50,197 nt of DNA, from NCBI RefSeq assembly GCF_003116095.1, contig NZ_LGRA01000021.1, forward strand, positions 2,035,832 through 2,086,028, given 5' to 3'. Position 1 is the stretch's first letter. Each line of letters begins with the position of its first letter. The position numbers and the translations under genes are program-made. The notes beneath the pieces are model-generated. The model had not been told where the DNA came from. It made no database searches and worked only from the letters and a program-made list of their open reading frames with translations. Origin of the DNA: Azospirillum sp. TSO35-2 (GTDB lineage Bacteria > Pseudomonadota > Alphaproteobacteria > Azospirillales > Azospirillaceae). Below are positions 17,882-25,905 of the stretch, in pieces.

Positions 17882-18309
17882 CCGCCGGACGCGGGCTGCC
17901 CGGTGGGTGCGGACACAAAATGTCCATAGCTCTGTATTTTAATGTCCCATGCTTGGAATGAAAAGAAGGAACGGCCATGTCTTTCGTTGACAGGCCACCA
18001 CTCGGGTAATGGTTCAGCTTGGGCGTGGCAGGTATTCCCGATTTTATAGAATTACTTGGCAAAAGCCCCCGGGTAGTTTTGAAGGGATCCAAGGGATAGC
18101 GCATAAATTGGGTTTCTGTGTTGGGTGTTCGCGCGGATATTATCCCCGATATCCCTTTAGACACACCCGCTATCCCTCGCGCTTAAAGAAGTCCATAAGG
18201 GAAGACCGCTAAAATGGGTGTCATGGCGGCGGTTCGTTCCCGAACGGACCAGCCGCCATACCGAGCCCGGCGCTGTTCGCCGGTCCGCTGTGTGGTGGAG
18301 GTCCCCCAG
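17882..18309. other. AT-rich leader region with repeated AGGGAT motifs
   Basis: No protein gene is convincing here. The part 17915-18215 is clearly less GC-rich than its surroundings. AGGGAT occurs at 18083-18088 and 18092-18097 and its complement ATCCCT at 18151-18156 and 18172-18177; AGGGATAGCG (18092-18101) and CGCTATCCCT (18168-18177) form a perfect inverted repeat. A 10-codon frame at 17977-18009 is preceded by AAGAAGGAA. This could be the control region of the FixJ-like gene that follows, or a degraded insertion. Confidence 0.5.
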
Positions 18310-19014
18310 ATGCCCATGCAAACCGCCTGTCTCGTTCACGTCGTCGACGGTGATCTTCTGTCTCGCAGCACGCTGGCGCGGGCATTGGGCGCGGTCGGCA
18401 TCGCCTGCCGGGTCCACAGCTCGGGCGCCGACGCGCTCGCCGTGCTCGGTTCGGGGTCCTCCTGCATCGTCCTGCGCAGCGACCTGCCGGACATGACCGC
18501 CGGCGAGTTCATCGCCGAAGCCGCGCTGCACGGGCACGACCTGCCGGTGCTGGTCATCACCGACCACGGCGACGTCGACGCCGCGGTGGCCGCGATGAAG
18601 GCCGGCGCCGCCGACTGCATCGCCCACCCCTTCGCCATCCCCGCCTTCCTGGACCGCCTGCGCGCCTGCATGTCGTCCGGCAGCCCTTTTGCTGAACAGC
18701 GCGACCGTGGTCGCGACGCCGTCCGCCGCCTCGCCCTGCTGAGCCGCCGCGAGTCGGAGGTGCTGGAACTGATCGTCGAGGGCAAGCAGAGCAAGACCAT
18801 CGCCTGGGAACTGGGCATCAGCATCAAGACGGTGGAAGTCCACCGCGCCCGCATCATGGAAAAGACCGGCTGCCGCTCGATCGTCGGGCTTGGCCGCCTG
18901 TGGGAAGCGGCGGAGATGCTGCGCGCCCGCGACCTGCCGCGGACGGTGGCGATGCCGGTCGCGATGCCGCTGCCGGTGCGCCACCCGGCCCTGCTGGAAG
19001 CCGTCGCCACCTGA
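18310..19014 (+). CDS. FixJ-family LuxR regulator with degenerate receiver domain
   Basis: A 234-residue protein with the NarL/FixJ layout. The receiver-like domain (about 6-118) aligns well with FixJ: HVVDGDLLSRSTLA, VLVITDHGDVDAAVAAMKAG and CIAHPF. At the phosphoacceptor position, however, FixJ D54 corresponds to R56 (IVLRSDLPDM), and the conserved Lys of KPF is H106. The first acidic pair is D13-G14-D15. The C-terminal HTH (LSRRESEVLELIVEGKQSKT, TVEVHRARIMEKTG) is intact. Normal Asp phosphorylation therefore seems impossible. ATG 18310 has GGTGGAGG 8 nt upstream. It lies just before the RsbT/RsbX-like gene. Confidence 0.88.
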   Translation: MPMQTACLVHVVDGDLLSRSTLARALGAVGIACRVHSSGADALAVLGSGSSCIVLRSDLPDMTAGEFIAEAALHGHDLPVLVITDHGDVDAAVAAMKAGAADCIAHPFAIPAFLDRLRACMSSGSPFAEQRDRGRDAVRRLALLSRRESEVLELIVEGKQSKTIAWELGISIKTVEVHRARIMEKTGCRSIVGLGRLWEAAEMLRARDLPRTVAMPVAMPLPVRHPALLEAVAT

Positions 19015-19201
19015 GCCCATCCCGCCCCGGGGCTGTGCTTCGCGCGCCGCCGCCCCCGGATTACGGCCGGGGCCGGGATGTTGTCATGCGAGATCACTCG
19101 CCGAAAAAGTGAATGAACACCAGTGCTTTGGCTGGGTTTGGACGGTCGGAGATTGTACAGTCGCCCGGACTGGCAACCAGCGCGCTGACAGGAGCGGTCC
19201 G

Positions 19202-20332
19202 ATGTTTCCCGACCATGGTCACCGTCGCATTGCCGTGGCATCGGATTCGGACATCGCCACGGCGCGGCGGATCGCGGCGGAGCGGGCCGGCGGCGTGCTG
19301 GGGGTGGCCGAGACCGCGCGGCTGGACGAGCTGGTCGCCGCGCTTGGCGGGCACGCGATGAACCAGCCGGGTGGCGGGACGCTGCTGATCGGCCGGGTGC
19401 GCGGCGGCGCCGGTGTCGAATGCCTTGCCTACGACCGCAGCCCGGCCACCGGTTCCACGCCGGCCGACGACGCTCTTCCGCTTGCCCTGTCGGCGGCACG
19501 GGGGCTGGCCGACCGCTTCCTCATCCACGCCACGCCGGGCATCGGCACCGCCTTGCTCGCCCGCGTCCTGCGGCCGGGTGCTTCGGACCTGCCGCCGGAG
19601 GGTGCGGTGGCGCAGGTCGGGGCGGTGATGGTCGCGCGGGATGATGGCGCGGCTCCGGATGATCCGGCGTCGGCCCGGATCGACAGCTGGTTCGTGCGCT
19701 GCGACGCTGCCCGTGGACCGGAAGGGCCCTGTGGGATCGCGCTGCTGATCGACGGCGATGTCGGGAACGAGGACAACAGCGGGATCGATGGCGGCGACGC
19801 CGAAGGCATCCTGCCGCCGTCGGCGGTGACCCCGGCGGTGATCCGGCAGGTGGAGGCGGTGGTCGCGGCGACGGTGCCGGGCCTGCCGGCGCCGATGGTG
19901 GTGAACGCCATCCGGCGCGATCTGCTCGGACGGCCCGAACTGGGCCTTGCCCCCGATCGGGAGGTTGCCGGTCTCGGCCGCAGCGCCATCGCCGTGCTGC
20001 GCTTCGACGGGGCGGCGGTGGACTACACCGCGCTCGGCACCGTCGCCGGCGCCGTGGTGCGCCGGCAGGAGATCCTGTCGCTCGGCGCCCGCTGGGCGAT
20101 GGTCGGCTTCAACCCGCTGGCGCCGGCGGCGGTGCATCTGCTGTGGGGCCCCGGCGACCATGTGGTCCTCTACAGCGGCGGCTGTTCACGCCTGCCGGCC
20201 CTGTTCATCAACCGTGGCTTGCGCGATCTCGACCCGACGCTGGCCGCGCTGGTCCTGTTGCGCGACGGTGTGGTCCGCGACGACGACCACACCATCCTGG
20301 TGCTGCGCAACCGGTCGAACCCCGCGGCCTGA
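19202..20332 (+). CDS. Eroded RsbT-like plus RsbX/PP2C-like fusion protein
   Basis: A 376-residue cytoplasmic protein. The N-terminal part (about 9-125) follows RsbT, a HATPase kinase: RIAVASDSDIATARRIAAE, LDELVAAL, then ARGLADRFLIHATPGIGTAL. In the N-box, Glu (E43) is kept but the expected Asn is A47, and the G1 box reads YDRSPATG. The C-terminal part (about 137-371) resembles RsbX-type PP2C phosphatases: IALLIDGD, then GAVVRRQEILSLGARWAMVG, LLWGPGDHVVLYSGG, and DDDHTILVLRNR. AGGAG precedes ATG 19202. Partner-switching regulation is suggested, but both catalytic centres look altered. The family call rests on motif order only. Confidence 0.65.
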   Translation: MFPDHGHRRIAVASDSDIATARRIAAERAGGVLGVAETARLDELVAALGGHAMNQPGGGTLLIGRVRGGAGVECLAYDRSPATGSTPADDALPLALSAARGLADRFLIHATPGIGTALLARVLRPGASDLPPEGAVAQVGAVMVARDDGAAPDDPASARIDSWFVRCDAARGPEGPCGIALLIDGDVGNEDNSGIDGGDAEGILPPSAVTPAVIRQVEAVVAATVPGLPAPMVVNAIRRDLLGRPELGLAPDREVAGLGRSAIAVLRFDGAAVDYTALGTVAGAVVRRQEILSLGARWAMVGFNPLAPAAVHLLWGPGDHVVLYSGGCSRLPALFINRGLRDLDPTLAALVLLRDGVVRDDDHTILVLRNRSNPAA

Positions 20333-20364
20333 TCGGCGGGCTCAACCCGCCGGGGGAGCGCGCC

Positions 20365-20646
20365 TTAGCGCCAGCCGCGCCCGCCATGGTGATGGTCGTG
20401 ATGGCCGTGCCAGCCGCGGTCGCCGTGCCAGCCGCCATCGCCCCGCCACGGCCGGCGGTAGTAGTAGCCGTAGCCATAGCCGGGCTGCACCACCACCGGC
20501 GGTGCGGCGTAGACGGTCGGCGGCGGCACCACCACGGACTCGCCGTAGGCCGGGTAGTAGGGATCGTAGGCGACGCAGCCCGACACCGCGATGCCGGTCG
20601 CGGCCAGGAGCAGGGCGGTCAGGATCGCGTTGCGGGGAGTGCTCAT
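20365..20646 (-). CDS. Small Gly/His/Tyr-rich lipoprotein
   Basis: A 93-residue predicted lipoprotein: MSTPRNAILTALLLAATGI then the lipobox VSGC with Cys about residue 22. The mature part has YDPYYPAYGESVVVPPP, a Tyr/Gly-rich stretch and a C-terminal end rich in Gly, Trp and His (GWHGHHDHHHGGRGW), which might bind metal ions. Similar short PXXP and YGYGY proteins occur in alphaproteobacterial envelopes without known function. Convergent with the RsbT/RsbX-like gene (32 bp between stops). Confidence 0.75.
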   Translation of the reverse strand: MSTPRNAILTALLLAATGIAVSGCVAYDPYYPAYGESVVVPPPTVYAAPPVVVQPGYGYGYYYRRPWRGDGGWHGDRGWHGHHDHHHGGRGWR

Positions 20647-20866
20647 GGCCTTGGTCCTTGTCGGCGGTCGGCGGGCGACGGAAATGGTCATCGGTATGAA
20701 CAGCGCCGCCCGGCCGGCTATTCCATACCCCTTTGGCGTCACCTCGCGCGCCCGCTCATCCATCGCGTTTCACCATGGGTGAAACAAGAACTATGAATTT
20801 CCGAAATCCGGTGGACGCCTCCATCCTGGGAACCGAAGCACCTCCCACCGCGAAGGCGACCTCATC

Positions 20867-21892
20867 ATGAAAGCCATCGGATACCGCCAGTCCCTGCCGA
20901 TCACCGACGCCGCATCGCTGATCGACGTCGAGATCGACCGCCCCAACCCGACCGGCCGCGACCTGCTGGTCCGGGTCGAGGCGGTGTCGGTCAACCCGGT
21001 CGACGTGAAGCTGCGCCGGAACGCCGCCCCGGCCGACGGCGCGTTGCGCGTGCTGGGCTTCGACGCCGCCGGCGTGGTCGAGGCGGTCGGGCCGGACGTC
21101 ACCCTGTTCCGCCCCGGCGACGCCGTCTTCTACGCCGGCTCCATCGACCGGCCGGGCACCAACGCCGAGTTCCATCTGGTCGACGAGCGCATCGTCGGCC
21201 CGCGCCCGGCCAGCCTGAGCGTCGCCGAGGCCGCCGCCCTGCCGCTGACCGCCATCACCGCGTGGGAGATGCTGTTCCACCGGCTCGGCCTGCCGCGCGT
21301 TGGCGGGGAAGGCGATGGCGGGCAGGACCGGTCGCTGCTGATCGTCGGCGGGGCCGGCGGCGTCGGTTCCATCGCCATCCAGCTGGCGCGCCGGCTGACC
21401 AAGGTCCGCGTGCTGGCCACCGCCTCGCGGCCGGAAACCGCCGACTGGGTGCGCGAGCTGGGCGCCCACGATGTCATCGACCACAGCCGCCCGATGGCGG
21501 AGCAGGTGACGGCGCTGGGGCTGTCCGGCGTCGATTTCATCTTCTCCACCAACGCGACCGACCGCCATTTCCCGGATTTGGTCACGCTGGTGGCGCCGCA
21601 GGGCCGCATTGGCCTGATCGACGACCCGGAGCCGATCGACGTCCGCCTGCTGAAGCGCAAGAGCGTCTCGCTGCATTGGGAGCTGATGTTCACCCGTCCG
21701 CTGTTCCAGACCGCCGACATGATCGCCCAGCACGAGCTGCTGGCGGAGGTGTCGCGGCTGGTCGATTCCGGCACGCTGCGGACAACGCTGACCGAGACGC
21801 TGGGCCGCATCGACGCCGCGACCCTGCGCCAAGCCCACGCGCTGATCGAGACGGGCAAGGCACGGGGCAAGATCGTGCTGGAAGGCTTCTGA
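20867..21892 (+). CDS. Zinc-type alcohol dehydrogenase-like / quinone oxidoreductase
   Basis: A 341-residue medium-chain dehydrogenase/reductase. The N-terminal GroES-like domain includes VRVEAVSVNPVDVKLR and LGFDAAGVVEAVGPDV; the Rossmann fold has the nucleotide motif GGAGGVGSIAIQLAR, preceded by LPLTAITAWEMLFHRL. The catalytic zinc ligands of true alcohol dehydrogenases are not evident, so it is more like the QOR/zinc-binding-family NADPH oxidoreductases. ATG 20867 gives the usual length (MKAIGYRQSLP). A hairpin follows the stop. Confidence 0.9.
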   Translation: MKAIGYRQSLPITDAASLIDVEIDRPNPTGRDLLVRVEAVSVNPVDVKLRRNAAPADGALRVLGFDAAGVVEAVGPDVTLFRPGDAVFYAGSIDRPGTNAEFHLVDERIVGPRPASLSVAEAAALPLTAITAWEMLFHRLGLPRVGGEGDGGQDRSLLIVGGAGGVGSIAIQLARRLTKVRVLATASRPETADWVRELGAHDVIDHSRPMAEQVTALGLSGVDFIFSTNATDRHFPDLVTLVAPQGRIGLIDDPEPIDVRLLKRKSVSLHWELMFTRPLFQTADMIAQHELLAEVSRLVDSGTLRTTLTETLGRIDAATLRQAHALIETGKARGKIVLEGF

Positions 21893-21900
21893 GTCTTTCC

Positions 21901-21932
21901 GAACGTTCCGCCCAACGGTCGGAACGTTCTTA
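21901..21932 (+). terminator. Terminator after the oxidoreductase gene
   Basis: GAACGTTCCG (21901-21910) pairs perfectly with CGGAACGTTC (21920-21929) across a 9-nt loop and is followed by TTAT. Confidence 0.75.
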
Positions 21933-22011
21933 TCCCTCAGGCGCCGGGCGGTCCGCGTCCGCGGACCTTGGCTTCGCGGGCATGTGCCCGCGCGGCCGCC
22001 GTCGCGGCCCC

Positions 22012-22044
22012 CCAACGGCACCGGTCATTGACCGGTGCCGTTGG
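22012..22044. terminator. Long perfect hairpin at the 3' end of the LysR gene
   Basis: Sixteen bases at 22012-22027 are inverted perfectly at 22029-22044 around one base. It lies 2 bp after the stop of the leftward LysR gene and, with the hairpin at 21901-21929, separates two convergent genes. Confidence 0.75.
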
Positions 22045-22046
22045 CA

Positions 22047-22958
22047 TCAGGCCGCGTCCCGGCTCGCCAGCGCCAGGGGCGGGCGGGCCGGGCGCATCGC
22101 CGCCAAGCTGTCCAGGATGAAGCCCACCAGTGGTTCGGCGAGGCGGCGGTTGCGCGTCGTTTCGCCGAAGATCGCCATCTCCACGGTGCCCAACTCCGGC
22201 AAGCCGTCCTCCGGCCCCAGCCGCCGGGCGCCGTCGGGCACCGAGGATTCGCTCAGCACCGCCACGCCCAGCCCGGCGCGCACGGCGGCCTGCACCCCCA
22301 TCACGCTGGCGCTGGTGTAGACCACCCGCCAGGGCCGCCCGGCCTCGCCCAGCGCCGCCAGACCGCGGTTGCGGAAGACGCAGGGCGCCGGCAGCGCGCA
22401 GAAGGGCAGCGGGCCGTCGGTGGGGATCTCCAGCGTCGGCGCGGCGACCCAGCGCAACGGTTCGGTCCAGATTGCCCGCCCCCGCGTCTCCCCGGCGTCG
22501 CGGCGGGAAATGACGAGGTCGAGGTCCCCCGCCTCCAGCCCGTCGACCAATTCGGCGCACAGCCCGACCCGCACGTCGATGTGCAGGCGCGGGTGCAGCT
22601 TGGCGAAGCGGCCCAGCACCTGGGGCAGATGGTCGGACAGGAAATACTCGGCAACGCCCAGCCGCAACTCGCCCTCCGCCGCCGGCTCGGTGAAGCGGCG
22701 CACCGTCTCGTCGTTCAGATCCAGCATGCGGCGGGCGTAGCCCAACAGCAGTTCCCCGTCATGGGTCAGCGCCAGCGAGCGGCTGGTCCGCTCGAACACC
22801 CGGCGACCCAGCGTCTCCTCCAGCTTCTTGATCTTGACGCTGACGGCCGACTGGGTGCGGCCCAGCCGGTCGGCCGCCGCGGTGAAGCCGCCGGCGTCGG
22901 CGACGGTGACGAAGGCGCGCAGCGCGTCGATGTCGAGGTCGGGGAGAGCCATGGCCAT
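22047..22958 (-). CDS. LysR-type transcriptional regulator
   Basis: A 303-residue regulator. The N-terminal winged HTH is typical: LDIDALRAFVTVADAGGFTA, RLGRTQSAVSVKIKKLEETL, and RRVFERTSRSLALTHDGELL; the rest is a periplasmic-binding-protein-like co-inducer domain. It is divergent from the PstS-like lipoprotein gene at 23149; in between, TGATCAT occurs twice (near 22969 and 23001), and could include its binding site. The effector is unknown. Two starts (22958 and 22952) are close together. Confidence 0.93.
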   Translation of the reverse strand: MAMALPDLDIDALRAFVTVADAGGFTAAADRLGRTQSAVSVKIKKLEETLGRRVFERTSRSLALTHDGELLLGYARRMLDLNDETVRRFTEPAAEGELRLGVAEYFLSDHLPQVLGRFAKLHPRLHIDVRVGLCAELVDGLEAGDLDLVISRRDAGETRGRAIWTEPLRWVAAPTLEIPTDGPLPFCALPAPCVFRNRGLAALGEAGRPWRVVYTSASVMGVQAAVRAGLGVAVLSESSVPDGARRLGPEDGLPELGTVEMAIFGETTRNRRLAEPLVGFILDSLAAMRPARPPLALASRDAA

Positions 22959-23148
22959 TCATTCGAAGTGATCATTGGTTCTGCCGATCCTATCGCTCTT
23001 GATCATGGATGGCGAGCGGCGCGAACGGAGAAGCGGCGGCTTGGCCGGTTGAAGCGGGGCGGTGCCGTTCTCATTGTCAACGCTCCGGGCGGCGCTCGCA
23101 CTTCGCGCCGCCCGGATGCCGGATGACTTTTTTGCGGAGACACGCCCG

Positions 23149-23667
23149 ATGACCCGTTCCCTCGCGCCGGCCGCGGCCCTGGCCACCGCCCTGGCCGCCG
23201 CGGCCCTTCTCGCCGGCTGCCAGATGCCGGGGTTCGAGCCGCCGCGCCAGACCGCCTCGCTGCCGCCGCCGGCCGCCCCCAAGCCGCCACCCGCGGCCCG
23301 TGGCATCTGGATTGTCGGCAGCCCCGCCTTGCGCGGGCCGATCGACCAGGCCGCGGCCAAGTACGATGGCGGTCCCGATATCCGGCCGCGGCTGGACCCG
23401 CATGGCACCGCCGCCGGCTTCCGCGCTTTCTGCGCCGGGGTGGGGCTCGATCATCCCGACATGGTCGCCGCCGACCGGCCGATCTCCGCCGCGGAATACC
23501 AGCGCTGCCGCGACAAGGGCGTCACCCTGACCGAATACGCCTTCGGCCCGAAGCGCTTCGTCTACGTCAAGGACTCGCACATGATGGCCGTCCCCGGCGT
23601 CAGCGATTTCGTCGCCAGCTGGGGCCAGACCGGCAAGCCGGTCAGCGCGCCAACGACGGGGAGTTGA
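23149..23667 (+). CDS. Short PstS-like substrate-binding lipoprotein
   Basis: A 172-residue predicted lipoprotein; signal peptide MTRSLAPAAALATALAAAAL with lipobox LAGC (Cys near residue 25), then a Pro-rich linker. The core matches the first lobe of phosphate-binding PstS-like proteins: GIWIVGSPALRGPIDQAAAK, DPHGTAAGFRAFCAGVGLDH (the GTxxGF..FC motif), and MVAADRPISAAEYQRC. It is about half the length of a full PstS protein and lacks the second lobe. It may be a truncated descendant or a single-lobe binder. No Pst permease genes are near. Confidence 0.7.
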   Translation: MTRSLAPAAALATALAAAALLAGCQMPGFEPPRQTASLPPPAAPKPPPAARGIWIVGSPALRGPIDQAAAKYDGGPDIRPRLDPHGTAAGFRAFCAGVGLDHPDMVAADRPISAAEYQRCRDKGVTLTEYAFGPKRFVYVKDSHMMAVPGVSDFVASWGQTGKPVSAPTTGS

Positions 23668-23698
23668 CAGGAAGAACGCTGTTGCCGTCGACACCGGA

Positions 23699-23725
23699 AG
23701 GGCCGCAAGCAGGGCGGCCCTTTTT
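23699..23725 (+). terminator. Rho-independent terminator
   Basis: AGGGCCGC (23699-23706) pairs with GCGGCCCT (23714-23721), followed by TTTT; it ends the PstS-like lipoprotein transcript. Confidence 0.85.
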
Positions 23726-23773
23726 GCTGCCGGCGCGTCCCGCTTCCGCCGCCTGTTCAACGTGATGGACAAA

Positions 23774-23791
23774 AATCCATTATAATGGATT
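23774..23791. promoter_or_regulatory. Perfect 18-bp palindrome containing TATAAT
   Basis: AATCCATTATAATGGATT is a perfect palindrome, 43 bp before the acetyltransferase start. It includes TATAAT at 23781-23786, a consensus -10 box, so a repressor bound here would cover the promoter. The regulator is not known. Confidence 0.65.
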
Positions 23792-23834
23792 CATGGTGAG
23801 GCTCGTATCACCCCTGCGTATCACGAGGCCAACC

Positions 23835-24338
23835 ATGATGATCGTCCACACCCGTTCCGCCGTTGACGAGGATCTTCCCGCTATCCTCGCGATTCTCAAC
23901 GATGCCATCCTCAACACCACCGCGGTCTGGAGCCTGACGCCCGCGACGCTGGAGCAGCGCCGGGCCTGGATGGCGGAGCGTCGGGCACAGGACATGCCCG
24001 TCCTGGTGGCGGAGGTCGAGGGCAAGATGCTCGGTTTTGCCTCCTACGGACCATTCCGGCCGTGGGAAGGCTACAAGCACAGCGTCGAAAACTCGATCTA
24101 TGTCGATCCCGGCAGCCGGGGGCAGGGGATCGGGCGCGCCCTGCTCGCCGCGTTGCTGGACGACGCCAAAGGCCGCGGCATGCGTGTGATGGTGGCGGGA
24201 ATCGAGGCGGAGAACACCGCTTCCATCCGGCTGCACGCCGCCTTCGGCTTCGCAGAGGCCGGACGCCTGCGGCAGGTCGGCCGCAAGTTCGACCGCTGGC
24301 TCGACCTGCTGTTCATGCAGCGGATGCTGGCGGACTGA
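23835..24338 (+). CDS. GNAT N-acetyltransferase, phosphinothricin-acetyltransferase-like
   Basis: A 167-residue GNAT enzyme of the Pat/MddA group, which acetylate phosphinothricin, methionine sulfoximine or related amino acids. Visible marks: AILNDAILNTTAVWSLTP (substrate-side helix), FASYGPFRPWEGYKHSVENS, the acyl-CoA loop GSRGQGIGRALLAALLDDAK, and the C-terminal NTASIRLHAAFGFAEAGRLR plus FDRWLDLLFMQRML. Starts at 23793, 23835 and 23838 are in frame; 23835 gives the family N-terminus. The promoter palindrome at 23774-23791 suggests a regulated gene. Confidence 0.88.
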   Translation: MMIVHTRSAVDEDLPAILAILNDAILNTTAVWSLTPATLEQRRAWMAERRAQDMPVLVAEVEGKMLGFASYGPFRPWEGYKHSVENSIYVDPGSRGQGIGRALLAALLDDAKGRGMRVMVAGIEAENTASIRLHAAFGFAEAGRLRQVGRKFDRWLDLLFMQRMLAD

Positions 24339-24342
24339 TTCC

Positions 24343-25905
24343 TCACCCCGTCGCGAACAGGCCGCCCTGGTCCGGGCTGTCGGTCGGGTCGTCGGTGTAG
24401 GGGTCCGCGTTCGGGTCGCCCAGCGCGGTTTCCCAGCCCAGCGCCGGCAGGCTGATGGCGCGGGTGTTGCCCAGGCCGCCGCGGCTGGCGATGAAGCCGC
24501 GCTGTTCCATGTAGGTCAGCAGCCGGCGGCCGCGGCCCTTCGACCGGCTGCCGCAGGCGCGTGCCACATCGGCGTCGGACGGGCAGGGGGCGTGGTCGAG
24601 CGCGGCGCGGGCCAGCAGCAGGAAGACCGGCTGGATGTCCTCCGCCAGCGTCGCGGCGACGCCGGTCGCGCGTTCCCAGGCGGGGTCGTCGCCGCTGCCG
24701 GCCCCGGCGCGGGCGGCGGCCAGCTTGCGGCGGAAGGCGGGCAGGGCCAGACGGTCGCCGTCCACCCCGCGCCCGCGGCAGCGCACCAGGAAATCCTGGT
24801 ACAGCACCGCCAGCGAGCGGTAGGGCGCCTCCGGATCGGCCAGCACCTCGGCCAGCACGGCCTCGTACTGCGCCTCGCGCTCGGCGGCCTGTTCGGCGGT
24901 TTCCTCCGGCTCCAGCGGCAGCAGCGCCGGCGGCTCGGCGGCAATGTCGTCCACCGGCGGCGGCGCGGACGCGCGGCCGCGGGCGAGCTGCGCCATCAGG
25001 TCGGCGCTGGCCGAGGTCGACGGGCGGCGCACGTAGCGCGGCGGCTCCGGGCCGGTGGTGGTGAAGATCAGGTCGCGCGCGTCCTCCACCGGGGTGGTGG
25101 GCGGCGGCATCAGCGTCGGGCTGCCGGTGCGGCCCTGGGTCTCCACCGCGCCGATGCGCAGCGGCAGCGGCCGGCGCGACAGGGCGGGGCCGAGCGCGAT
25201 GAAATGCCCGCGCTCCAGGTCGCGGAACATCTCGGCCTGCCGGCGCTCCATGCCCAGCAGGTCGGCGGCGCGCGCCATGTCGATGTCGAGGAAGGTGCGG
25301 CCCATCAGGAAGTTGGAGGCTTCCGCCGCGACGTTCTTGGCCAGCTTCGCCAGACGCTGGGTGGCGATCACCCCGGCCAGCCCGCGCTTGCGCCCGCGGC
25401 ACATCAGGTTGGTCATGGCGCCGAGCGACACCTTGCGGGCTTCGTCCGACACCTCCCCGGCGGCCGACGGGGCGAACAGCTGCGCCTCGTCCACCACCAC
25501 CAGCATCGGGTACCAGAAATCGCGGTCGGCATCGAACAGCCCGCCCAGGAAGGCGGCGGCGTGGCGCATCTGCATCTCGGCGTCCAGCCCTTCCAGGTTC
25601 AGGACGACGGAGACGCGGTGCTGGCGCACCCGGGCGGCCACCGACTGGAGCGCCGCCTCGCTGTGCGCGTCGGCCTCGACCACGACATGGCCGAAGCGTT
25701 CGGCCAGGGTGACGAAATCGCCCTCCGGGTCGATCACCGCCTGCTGAACCCATTGGGCGCTCTGCTCGATCAGGCGGCGCAGCAGGTGCGACTTGCCCGA
25801 GCCGGAGTTGCCCTGCACCAGGAGGCGGGTCGCCAGCAGCTCCTCCAGGTCGAGCGTCGCGGCGGTGCCCGCGTTCGTCGCCCCCATGTCGATGCCGACC
25901 TTCAT
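24343..25905 (-). CDS. HerA/FtsK-like ATPase (DUF87-type)
   Basis: A 520-residue P-loop ATPase. Walker A is GNSGSGKS (about 32-39), the HerA-type AVIDPEGDF follows at about 56-64, Walker B is MLVVVDEAQLF (134-144), and GVIATQR with GRKRG may serve as sensor and arginine-finger regions. After about residue 280 a Pro/Ala-rich linker leads to a C-terminal part with a winged-helix-like GRRLLTYMEQRGFIASRGGL. HerA proteins translocate DNA, often with NurA nuclease, or act in phage defence with SIR2 or DUF4297 partners; no such partner is nearby. The frame is open upstream, but ATG 25905 gives a natural N-terminus (MKVGIDMGATN). Confidence 0.8.
   Translation of the reverse strand: MKVGIDMGATNAGTAATLDLEELLATRLLVQGNSGSGKSHLLRRLIEQSAQWVQQAVIDPEGDFVTLAERFGHVVVEADAHSEAALQSVAARVRQHRVSVVLNLEGLDAEMQMRHAAAFLGGLFDADRDFWYPMLVVVDEAQLFAPSAAGEVSDEARKVSLGAMTNLMCRGRKRGLAGVIATQRLAKLAKNVAAEASNFLMGRTFLDIDMARAADLLGMERRQAEMFRDLERGHFIALGPALSRRPLPLRIGAVETQGRTGSPTLMPPPTTPVEDARDLIFTTTGPEPPRYVRRPSTSASADLMAQLARGRASAPPPVDDIAAEPPALLPLEPEETAEQAAEREAQYEAVLAEVLADPEAPYRSLAVLYQDFLVRCRGRGVDGDRLALPAFRRKLAAARAGAGSGDDPAWERATGVAATLAEDIQPVFLLLARAALDHAPCPSDADVARACGSRSKGRGRRLLTYMEQRGFIASRGGLGNTRAISLPALGWETALGDPNADPYTDDPTDSPDQGGLFATG

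Noticed and set aside
18009..18212. 67-codon frame in the AT-rich region
   Set aside because: No ribosome binding site and no protein-like composition; the region is better explained as regulatory.
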